Below, in pieces: positions 1 to 6,257 of a DNA stretch of 64,000 nt (position 1 is the first letter of the stretch; each line of letters starts with the position of its first letter). The stretch is from Nocardia terpenica. Lineage in GTDB: Bacteria > Actinomycetota > Actinomycetes > Mycobacteriales > Mycobacteriaceae. The position numbers and the translations under genes are program-made. Location: assembly GCF_013186535.1 (NCBI RefSeq), contig NZ_JABMCZ010000005.1, positions 744,001 to 808,000 on the forward strand, given 5' to 3'. The notes under the pieces are model-generated. The model ran no database searches, was not told the DNA's origin, and worked only from the letters and a program-made list of their open reading frames with translations.

Positions 1-46
1 AGGGCACCGTGGTGGTCGTGTACCAGTCATCGAAATCCAAGGTCAT
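1..46 (-). CDS. N-terminal fragment of an unidentified gene running off the left edge
   Basis: On the minus strand an ATG at 44-46 opens a frame that stays open to the window edge and reads MTLDFDDWYTTTVP. The composition looks like a natural protein start. It would be divergent from the Lrp/AsnC regulator that begins at 127, an arrangement common for such regulators and their targets. Only about 15 codons are visible and no strong ribosome binding site is obvious, so neither function nor reality of the gene can be settled from this window. Confidence 0.4.
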   Translation of the reverse strand, partial: MTLDFDDWYTTTTVP

Positions 47-126
47 GAGTCCAGCTCATCCGGTCGGACGGTGCACCGCCAGGAAGCAAGCTCTTTCTCC
101 CGGATTCCGTCACGAAATAAGATCGG

Positions 127-1086
127 ATGATGGAATCCGTCACCCTCGATGAGCTGGATCGTGGACTGGTGCATGCATTGCAGATCGATGGCCGGGCACC
201 GTTCAGCCGGATCGCCGAGGTGCTCGGCAGTTCCGAAAACACCGTGGCCCGCCGATACCGGCGATTGCGGGCGGCCGGAGTGCTGCGGGTGGTCGGCGCG
301 GTGGACAACACCCCGACGGGTCACCCGACGTGGGTCCTGCGGATGCGGTGCACACCCGACGCGACCCGGACCATCAGCGAGGCATTGGCCCGCCGCGCCG
401 ACACCCACTGGGTGCACGTCCTGTCCGGCGGCACCGAGATTTCCTGCGCCACCTCCGCCGCGACGCCCGAGGCGCTGGTGGACAAGCTGCCGCGCGCCAA
501 CCGGATTCTGGCCGTGTCCGGGCACTGGCTGCTGCACGGGTTCGTCAACCCGCAAGGCTGGGGCGCACTGTCCTGCCTGACCCCGCACCAGGCCGACCGC
601 CTGCGGCCGGAGCCACCCGAGCCGGACACCCGGGCGTGCGCGGTGGACGAGACCGACCAGGCATTGCTGTCGGCACTATCCATCGACGGCCGCGCCGGTT
701 ACGCGGCGTTGGCGGCCCACACGGGATGGTCGGAATCGACTGTGCGGCGGCGCATCGAGCAGCTGCGGCGCACCGGCATCCTCGGGTTTCAGGTCGACGT
801 CGTGCCCGAGGCATTGGGTTATCACGCGTCGGCCCGACTGTGGCTGTCGGTACGGACCTCAGCCCTGACCACGGTCGGACAGACGCTCGCCGGACACCCC
901 GAGGTCCAATTCGCCGCCGTCACCACCGGCCCGACCAATATGCTCGTCGGCGTCGTCTGCCGCGACTCTCGCGACCTCTACCGATACCTGACCGACCGAA
1001 TCGGCCCACTGGACGCCGTCGGCCACCTGGAAACGGCACCGGTGGTACGCACCCTCAAACGCACCGGAACCCTCCTCCCGTCGTGA
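127..1086 (+). CDS. Lrp/AsnC-family transcriptional regulator with two fused Lrp modules
   Basis: The 319-residue product is about twice the usual Lrp length because it contains two complete modules. A first AsnC-type helix-turn-helix (about residues 8-50, containing DGRAPFSRIAEVLG) is followed by a first ligand-binding half. A second HTH (about 175-220, containing DGRAGYAALAAHTGWSESTV) is followed by a second ligand-binding half. Family members bind amino acids or related small molecules and regulate nearby metabolic genes as oligomers; the fused form can act as a pseudo-dimer. Two ATGs lie in tandem at 127 and 130. The gene faces the truncated minus-strand gene at 1-46, which is the natural candidate target. 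Effector and target are not deducible here. Confidence 0.85.
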   Translation: MMESVTLDELDRGLVHALQIDGRAPFSRIAEVLGSSENTVARRYRRLRAAGVLRVVGAVDNTPTGHPTWVLRMRCTPDATRTISEALARRADTHWVHVLSGGTEISCATSAATPEALVDKLPRANRILAVSGHWLLHGFVNPQGWGALSCLTPHQADRLRPEPPEPDTRACAVDETDQALLSALSIDGRAGYAALAAHTGWSESTVRRRIEQLRRTGILGFQVDVVPEALGYHASARLWLSVRTSALTTVGQTLAGHPEVQFAAVTTGPTNMLVGVVCRDSRDLYRYLTDRIGPLDAVGHLETAPVVRTLKRTGTLLPS

Positions 1087-1104
1087 CGTAAAGCCCCTCG
1101 TCGC

Positions 1105-1311
1105 TTAGGATTTCGGCACCACGACCGCTGATTCACCCGGTGTCGCACACAATCTCGTGACCAGATCGACCCACATCTCCGGGTCGGTCGACCACAGACT
1201 GTGGGCAACCCCGGGAACTTCCTCGAACCTGCCATGCGGCACCAACGCCGCCAGCTGCCGCAGCGGCCACGAGGGACGGATATCGTGCTGCGCGGCAACC
1301 CGACGCTGCAC
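1105..1311 (-). pseudogene. C-terminal remnant of an alpha/beta hydrolase
   Basis: The 68-codon frame reads like the last fifth of an alpha/beta hydrolase. It contains GRFEEVPGVAHSLWSTDPEM, whose GVAHS is the usual setting of the catalytic histidine, and it ends in a helix WVDLVTRLC. The nucleophile elbow and the core strands are absent, and upstream of 1311 on this strand no continuation in any frame was recognised. It lies between the Lrp regulator and another decayed gene. I infer a deletion remnant and expect no activity. Confidence 0.6.
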
Positions 1312-1438
1312 AGCGCTACCACTCTATGGCTGTCCGGCGTTCCGACATAGTGAATGTCCCGCGCCACAACAGATCTGGCCCTGCCGTTGGACCCGTATGC
1401 CGCATGTCTACTCACGCCCATGGACTACCGTGCGGACG

Positions 1439-1995
1439 GTGAGCACGGACCAAGACTGGTTGACCAACACCCGAGCCTCCTACGACACGGTCGCAGCCAG
1501 CTACGCCGATCGAGTATCGGTTGCGGCCCCGGCCATATCACCGCCTACCTACACAAGCTGGGCATCGACGCCTTCGGAATCGACCTCTCTCCCGGAATGA
1601 TCGAGATAGCACGACGCGATCACCCGGACGTATGGTTCGAGGTAGGTTCGATGACCGATCTGAACCTACCGCCCGCTTCGCTGACCGGCCTACTCGCCTG
1701 GCAGTCGTTGATTCACATCCCCGACAACGAGATACCGACCGTACTCGGACACTTCCATCGAGCATTGCGCCCAGGCGCACCGCTGCAACTCCTGTTCCAC
1801 ACCGGCACCGAGTCGCAGTGGAAGACCGAGGGCTATGGCGGCCATCCAATGAAGGTCCACATCCACCGCCGCCAGCCGGACCGAATCACCATCTGGCTCC
1901 GCAACGCCGGATTCGACGTCGAGGCTGAGCTGCTGCTCACCCCGAAAGGTCAAGCGCCACAAGCCTTTCTATTCGCGCGCCGTGAATCCCGGTAG
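1439..1995 (+). pseudogene. Class I SAM-dependent methyltransferase broken by internal deletion and frame change
   Basis: From a GTG at 1439 the first frame reads VSTDQDWLTNTRASYDTVAA then SYADRV, a typical methyltransferase N-terminus. Around 1510-1525 it jumps to another frame that resumes at GCGPGH, the SAM-binding motif I, and continues with ITAYLHKLGIDAFGIDLSPG and the rest of the Rossmann fold to a stop at 1993-1995. About 30 residues normally found between the N-terminal helix and motif I are missing at the junction, consistent with a deletion of roughly 100 bp. A longer open frame from 1354 covers the 3' part, but its N-terminus is out of frame with the family. Probably non-functional unless the C-terminal frame is used alone. 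Confidence 0.65.
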
Positions 1996-2023
1996 GGCTC
2001 TCGTACCGACGGTCGGCCTCCGC

Positions 2024-2140
2024 TCAATGCTGATGGGTGCGGAAGTGTCGGTGAACTTCGCGCCGGTACGTGCCGACGACACAAGCCCATCCGGTCAGGG
2101 CGGTCAGTGCGGTTACGGCGGCGACCAGCAGCGGTGTCAC
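2024..2140 (-). CDS. 38-residue single-span membrane protein
   Basis: A GTG at 2138-2140 overlaps the stop of the preceding small gene by four bases (GTGA), a classic translationally coupled arrangement. The product starts MTPLLVAAVTALTALTGWAC and forms one hydrophobic helix, followed by a basic tail (TYRREVHRHFRTHQH). It may be the membrane anchor or small subunit of a larger complex, but no partner complex is encoded nearby. The overlap and the sharp hydrophobic/basic partition support a real gene. Function unknown. Confidence 0.5.
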   Translation of the reverse strand: MTPLLVAAVTALTALTGWACVVGTYRREVHRHFRTHQH

Positions 2141-2301
2141 GACTTGGGTCCTACTCTTGTCGGCGCGGGGGAAGCGGGTGTGACAGCGTCGTCCATGATC
2201 TCGGTCCACCAGTGCTGTAAGGGGCTGGGATCGGGCCAGTACAAGACCGGGGGTTCCTCACCGGTCGGCGGCACCGGACTCGAAGCGGCGGAAGTGTTCA
2301 T
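2137..2301 (-). CDS. 54-residue hypothetical protein, first gene of a micro-operon
   Basis: The reading frame gives MNTSAASSPVPPTGEEPP followed by LYWPDPSPLQHWWTEIMDDA and ends TRVGPKS. It is rich in proline and tryptophan and has no membrane segment. I prefer the ATG at 2301 because AAGGA precedes it by about 10 bases. An in-frame ATG at 2325 would give 62 residues but lacks a Shine-Dalgarno sequence. Its stop overlaps the start of the 38-residue membrane protein by four bases. Family not recognised. Confidence 0.45.
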   Translation of the reverse strand: MNTSAASSPVPPTGEEPPVLYWPDPSPLQHWWTEIMDDAVTPASPAPTRVGPKS

Positions 2302-2674
2302 CAAAGCGTTGTCCTTCGGCACCATGAGTTACGGGTATGGCATCCGGACGGGCCCGGCGCGGTATCGACCGGGCCCGCCCATGCAGCGATGTACCTCCCG
2401 CGCGGCGGCGGATGCCCGACCTGTGAGTGCACGGTGCCCGTCGGGATCCTGGGAGGACGAGCCGACGTCTGCACGGGCGTGCCCGATACACAGGCGGCAT
2501 TACCGCCGACCGCGGGGAATGTAATGCGTTGCGTGAGAAGGGCATCACCTCGCTCTCGCGTATCCGGTTACCGGGAAGAGCCCAGTGCGTATGCGAGTGC
2601 CCGCGGGGACTGATTTCGGGCTCGACGCACCGGCGGCGGCCGACGCGAGGGGCAGGTCGCGTCGACTTCGCGGA
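2302..2674. other. Intergenic region without a recognisable gene
   Basis: Between the small-gene pair and hsp20, several short open frames exist on both strands. All are arginine/serine/proline-rich and lack Shine-Dalgarno sequences, as expected for chance frames in GC-rich DNA. The promoter of the small-gene pair should lie at the left end. No hairpin strong enough to call was seen. Confidence 0.5.
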
Positions 2675-3106
2675 TCAGGCGTTGATCGCCTGACGTTCCT
2701 GGTCGTGGCGGGTGATCTCGATCTTGCGGGGCTTGGCCTTCTCCGCGATCGGGATCGTCAACCGCAGCACTCCGTCGCGGTAGTCGGCGCGGATGGCGTC
2801 GGTGTCGAGGTTGTCCCCCAGGAACAGTTGACGGCCGAACACACCGCGAGTGCGTTCCGCCGCGACCATCGACCGGCCGGATTCCAGCTCCGGGCGCGAG
2901 GCACGCACGGTCACCACGTTGCGTTCCACATCCAGATCCAGCGAGCCCGGGTCGATGCCGGGCAGATCGAACTCCGCGACGAACTCGTCCCCCTCGCGCC
3001 AGGCATCCATCGGCATCGTGACCGGACGGGCCGGTGTCCCGAATACCTGCTGGGTCAGACGATCCAGATCGCGGAAGGGATCGGTGCGCATCAACATGGT
3101 CGCCAC
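2675..3106 (-). CDS. Hsp20/alpha-crystallin small heat-shock protein
   Basis: The 143-residue protein is a normal-length small heat-shock protein, a cytoplasmic ATP-independent holdase that binds unfolding proteins during stress. After a short N-terminal arm (RTDPFRDLDRLTQQVFG) comes the alpha-crystallin domain (about residues 35-130), with DEFVAEFDLPGIDPGSLDL and the closing strand motif GVLRLTIPIAEKAKPRKIEI. The gene is transcribed away from a MerR/HspR-like regulator at 3245. The 138-bp gap contains a near-perfect CIRCE operator, so HrcA control is predicted, possibly together with the adjacent regulator. It resembles the Hsp18/HspX class of actinobacteria. Confidence 0.93.
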   Translation of the reverse strand: MATMLMRTDPFRDLDRLTQQVFGTPARPVTMPMDAWREGDEFVAEFDLPGIDPGSLDLDVERNVVTVRASRPELESGRSMVAAERTRGVFGRQLFLGDNLDTDAIRADYRDGVLRLTIPIAEKAKPRKIEITRHDQERQAINA

Positions 3107-3151
3107 CTCCAGTTCACTCCGTTCTCGCTCGAAGAGAAACCAGATAACCTA

Positions 3152-3163
3152 TGTCACCTGACA
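3152..3163. promoter_or_regulatory. Short inverted repeat TGTCA-cc-TGACA upstream of hsp20
   Basis: Arms TGTCA (3152-3156) and TGACA (3159-3163) flank a two-base centre, 46 bases upstream of the hsp20 start. It does not match the HAIR consensus known for HspR, but its dyad form and position next to a MerR-family gene make it a candidate binding site for that regulator. Chance occurrence of a 5-bp dyad is possible. Confidence 0.3.
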
Positions 3164-3173
3164 CAGATATTTT

Positions 3174-3200
3174 TTAGCACTCACCACAGGAGAGTGCAAG
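3174..3200. promoter_or_regulatory. CIRCE element (HrcA operator)
   Basis: TTAGCACTC at 3174-3182, nine spacer bases, then GAGTGCAAG at 3192-3200. The CIRCE consensus is TTAGCACTC-N9-GAGTGCTAA, so the left arm is perfect, the spacer is exact and the right arm departs only in its last three bases (AAG for TAA, two mismatches). It lies between hsp20 and the divergent MerR-family gene and could control either. HrcA normally regulates groES/groEL and hrcA itself, so its presence here ties this small heat-shock gene to that regulon. Confidence 0.85.
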
Positions 3201-3244
3201 AACTAGGCTGAGGTACCCCGGAGCGGAGACGGCGAGGAGTTGAG

Positions 3245-3574
3245 ATGGGCACGGACGGACACGACCACCACCTACCCGGATCGGACCGGGCGGTATACGC
3301 AATCTCGGTGGCGGCCGAGCTGTCCGGAATCGCGATCCAGACCCTGCGCCTCTACGAGCAGCGCGGCCTGATCACCCCCGCCCGAAGCCCCGGCGGCACC
3401 CGCCGCTACAGCGGCAACGACCTGGCCCGCCTACACCGCATCACCACCCTGGCCGAACACGGAATCAACCTCGCAGGCATCGGCCGCATCCTCGACCTCG
3501 AAGACGCCAACACCGCCTTACGGAACGCCAACACCGCACTGGAGGCAGAACGAGACGGGCTGCACGGCGGTTAG
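3245..3574 (+). CDS. MerR-family regulator resembling HspR
   Basis: The 109-residue protein has an N-terminal MerR winged-helix domain (about residues 16-85): VYAISVAAELSGIAIQTLRL, the YEQRGLITPARSPGGTRRYS wing, then GINLAGIGRILDLEDANTAL leading into a short coiled coil. The phrase on venous GI-NLAGI is shared with HspR, the heat-shock repressor that uses DnaK as co-repressor. Divergence from hsp20 supports a role in heat-shock control. There are no cysteines suited to metal sensing. GAGGAG at 3234-3239 sets the ATG at 3245. HspR itself is normally encoded with dnaK-grpE-dnaJ, so this is probably a paralogue. Confidence 0.75.
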   Translation: MGTDGHDHHLPGSDRAVYAISVAAELSGIAIQTLRLYEQRGLITPARSPGGTRRYSGNDLARLHRITTLAEHGINLAGIGRILDLEDANTALRNANTALEAERDGLHGG

Positions 3575-4204
3575 GCGTTGGAAGGCCCTGTCGCACAACC
3601 AATCTGCATGTTCGATCAACGAGCGCCACTCGGAATGACAGGACGACCCACAAACGCGCGCATCAGCGCATCCCTCGAAACATCGTTGTTGCGGCCCACA
3701 TTGGAAGCACACGGCCGAGTGCCCATGAACCACGGCATGATTGGCCGATGGAGTTCCAACCGGCGGTGTCGGCCCCGTCCGACAGCCACCGTTTCGTCAT
3801 CATGTCGAACCTGAGGCAATGCGCTACGAGTTCCCGAGGGAAGGCAAAATCGTCCTATCGTTCCACGGACCCGATGCGATGTTGGCCGAGCTGGCCCACT
3901 ACCCGGATGCGGTCGTTATCTGGCGACCAGCGGATACCGAGGTCTGGGCCTCGGCACCGACGGAAAGCCACTGGGTCAACCGCACCGACAGGTAATCGAG
4001 CGCCTTTTCTACGACCGATCCGGGCCGGGCGACGCTTCTCGGTGAGCAAGCCCTGCCAGTTCGAGCGGGAGGCTCTTATCGCCGACGTCGCATTCGTCTC
4101 CTTGCCGAATATTCTGTGCCACAGTCGCTCTCGCTACGCAGGCTGCCCTCTCGGCGGCATTTCCGGGCGTTGACCCAACGCGCAACTGTGCCAACGGCGT
4201 ACCC
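3575..4204. other. 630-bp region with at most one doubtful small ORF
   Basis: No confident gene was found on either strand. The best candidate is a 58-codon frame at 3819-3995 (+), preceded by GAGG. Its product reads MRYEFPREGKIVLSFHGPDA followed by LAELAHYPDAVVIWRPADTE, more protein-like than the surrounding frames and possibly the remnant of a larger gene. The rest looks like eroded sequence. The GC content is lower than in the neighbouring genes, in keeping with a decayed or non-coding stretch. Confidence 0.35.
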
Positions 4205-4651
4205 TTACGCGGGTTCGAGGATTACCAGCGGGATTTCGCGGGTGGTTTTCTTCTGATACTCCTCGTATCCCTGGTACTCCGCTACGACCTTGGGCCACAG
4301 TTCCGCTCGTTCCTGCGCCGAGGCGATGCGAGCTCGCATCGGTCGGGCCTGGGCGCCGTCGCTGACCTCGACCATCGGGTTGTCTCGTAGGTTCAGGAAC
4401 CAGGCCGGGGTGGTGTCGCTGCCGCCCCCGGAGGCGACGACGACGAAGGTTCCGTTTTCCTGAACGGGTGCGGTCAGCATTGTCGTTCGTTGCTTGCCGC
4501 TCTTTCGCCCGGTCGTGGTCAGCATCAGCACCGGCATGCCGCCGAAGCGATTCGAGCCCAGGAGCCTGCCCTTACTCGCCGAGAAGACGAACCGATGGAC
4601 CGCCGCGGATGCGCGCATCATCGTCCGGAGTACCGCACTCTGTTTCGCCAT
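4205..4651 (-). CDS. F420-dependent nitroreductase/quinone reductase family protein (Ddn-like)
   Basis: The 148-residue product belongs to the deazaflavin-dependent split-barrel family that includes Ddn, the pretomanid-activating enzyme of M. tuberculosis. Visible hallmarks are the LLTTTGRKSGKQRTTMLT-like strand-turn (MLTTTGRKSGKQRTTML), TFVVVASGGGSDTTPAWFLN and the following LRDNPMVEV. Members use reduced F420 to reduce quinones or other acceptors and are often membrane-associated through their N-terminus. I chose the ATG at 4651; an upstream TTG at 4681 would add ten residues. A dyad at 4688-4714 may be an operator for this gene. Physiological acceptor unknown. Confidence 0.85.
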   Translation of the reverse strand: MAKQSAVLRTMMRASAAVHRFVFSASKGRLLGSNRFGGMPVLMLTTTGRKSGKQRTTMLTAPVQENGTFVVVASGGGSDTTPAWFLNLRDNPMVEVSDGAQARPMRARIASAQERAELWPKVVAEYQGYEEYQKKTTREIPLVILEPA

Positions 4652-4687
4652 GATCGCGACGATACGCCCATCCGCCCACAATTGAAA

Positions 4688-4714
4688 ATTGCACTTACCA
4701 ATTAGTAGTGCGAT
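4688..4714. promoter_or_regulatory. Candidate operator dyad upstream of the Ddn-like gene
   Basis: ATTGCACT (4688-4695) and AGTGCGAT (4707-4714) are inverted with one mismatch and an 11-base AT-rich centre (taccaattagt), which itself contains the near-palindrome CAATTAG. It sits 37 bases upstream of the preferred ATG in an unusually AT-rich patch, consistent with a promoter overlapped by a TetR/MarR-type operator. No regulator gene is adjacent. Confidence 0.45.
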
Positions 4715-4927
4715 ATGGCGACTGAATGGCTAACTCGACCGGGAGTGTATCCACGTCGGCGAAGAAGCTTGTCCCAGCATTACTCTGCGGTTGCGTCGAT
4801 GCCCGACGGCGCCTATTCGGATTCAGCTATTCCCGATAAGGCGAATACCGGCAAACGACCGGGCGAGACCCTGGCACTCGGTACCGACAGCAGTTTTCTC
4901 CTCCCCCGCGTGACAGCCGCTGTCGGC

Positions 4928-5860
4928 TCACGGCCAGGCGCACAGTGTGGTGAGTGTTCGTGTGGCGGCTTCGGCGATGAGTTGGTCGCTGGGCTGGGCG
5001 TTGTAGTCGTTGGATATGTCGGACATGATCGCCAGGACCAGCGGCGGAGTCGACGGTGGGTAGATGATGGCGACGTCGTTGGCTCGCCCGTAATCGCCAG
5101 TGCCGGTCTTGTGGGCGACCGGCCAGCTCGCGGGAACTGCGCCGCGGATGCGGCCGGTGCCGGTGGTGCTGCGCAGCAGCCAATCGGTAAGCAGGCCACG
5201 CTTCTCGGGCGACAGAGCGGTGCCGAGCACAAGGGTGCGGTAATCGGTGGCGAGTGCGCGGGGTGTGCTGGTGTCGCGTTCGTCGCCGGGAGCGTCTCGA
5301 TTGAGCTCGGGCTCATAGTTGTCCATGGGGCTCCAGGGGTCACCCAGGGTGCGCAGATAGGCGGTCAGCGCGGCCGGGCCACCGATATCGTCGAGCAGCA
5401 GATTGCCCGCGGTGCCGTCGCTGTAGCGGATCGCCGCATCGCACAACTGCCCGATCGTCATGCCGGTGTCGACGTGCCGCTCGGTGACCGGGGAGATCGA
5501 GCGGATCTCGTCCCGGGTGAATGACACCCGAGTATCCAGGTGCGACAACGGGTTTCGGGACAGGACCGCCGCGGCGGCGAGCCCTTTGAACGTCGAACAC
5601 ATGGCGAACCGGTCGTCGGCCCGGTACGCGAGGGTGGCGCCCGTGCCGGTCGCCACCGCGAACACGCCGAGCCGCGCACCGTACCGACGCTCCAGTTCGG
5701 CCAGCGACGCAACAGGATCCGGCCGCGGCGGCGCCGCCGAACCCGTATCCGGCGCCGCCGCCGAACCTGCGGCCGTGGCGAGATACCCCGCCGCGGGAAC
5801 CAGCAACGCCGCGGCGAGCATTCGCCGCCGATCGTAAACCCGTCGATCCGGCCAGGTCAC
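4928..5860 (-). CDS. Class A beta-lactamase
   Basis: The 310-residue protein is a serine beta-lactamase exported to the cell wall space. The N-terminus has a twin-arginine-like start (DRRRML) and a hydrophobic stretch to about residue 36. Active-site motifs are in order: S89-T-F-K92 (SxxK) preceded by a cysteine, S147-D-G149 in place of the usual SDN, E183-P-E-L-N187 (Ambler E166xxLN) and K251-T-G253. The SDG variant is known from M. tuberculosis BlaC and is associated with weaker inhibition by clavulanate-type inhibitors. The overall sequence resembles nocardial enzymes such as AST-1 and FAR-1. No AmpR-like regulator is adjacent. Confidence 0.95.
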   Translation of the reverse strand: MTWPDRRVYDRRRMLAAALLVPAAGYLATAAGSAAAPDTGSAAPPRPDPVASLAELERRYGARLGVFAVATGTGATLAYRADDRFAMCSTFKGLAAAAVLSRNPLSHLDTRVSFTRDEIRSISPVTERHVDTGMTIGQLCDAAIRYSDGTAGNLLLDDIGGPAALTAYLRTLGDPWSPMDNYEPELNRDAPGDERDTSTPRALATDYRTLVLGTALSPEKRGLLTDWLLRSTTGTGRIRGAVPASWPVAHKTGTGDYGRANDVAIIYPPSTPPLVLAIMSDISNDYNAQPSDQLIAEAATRTLTTLCAWP

Positions 5861-6257
5861 CGTGTCACCACCATCGACACCACGGCCCAGCCGTCAACCG
5901 TTCCCGCCGACCGAACTTCGAGGTCCTGAACCGAACGCGACACCATCGGCACCCTTTCTCGTCTCATGCCGCCGCACCGTGCAGCCACCATGCGCCGCCG
6001 AGCCTGACACTTCATTCGCGGACTGTCGAAGACGGAAACGGTTCACCCCATGCCGAAACAGCATGGGATGTCTCGTGAACAGCGCATCGACGGTGCCATC
6101 GGCGATAACCCAACTGTGGCAAAAACTCTCGTCCCCCTACTCGGCGCACACTGGCGTCACGGTCCCCACCCAGCATCCCCCGACAAAGAACGAACGGGCC
6201 CCAGCCGCCGAAGCAGCTGGGGCCGTTAATAATTCGTCACCCGAAGCCGTAGAAGAC
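5861..6257. other. Intergenic region upstream of the beta-lactamase
   Basis: Nearly 400 bases without a supported gene. It should hold the promoter of the minus-strand beta-lactamase at its left side and the terminator of the SulP-carbonic anhydrase gene (6197-6224) at its right side. The long plus-strand frame crossing it is a GC-rich shadow. Confidence 0.5.
6197..6224 (-). terminator. Hairpin terminator of the SulP-carbonic anhydrase gene
   Basis: GGCCCCAGC (6197-6205) pairs perfectly with GCTGGGGCC (6216-6224) around a ten-base loop, 33 bases beyond the stop codon of the minus-strand gene ending at 6258. The downstream strand is moderately T-rich (gttcgttcttt). Confidence 0.65.

Noticed and set aside
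3575..3760. Possible transposase remnant on the minus strand
   Set aside because: Fragments such as EWRSLIEHADWLCDRAFQRL are suggestive, but no DDE motif, terminal repeats or target duplication could be found.
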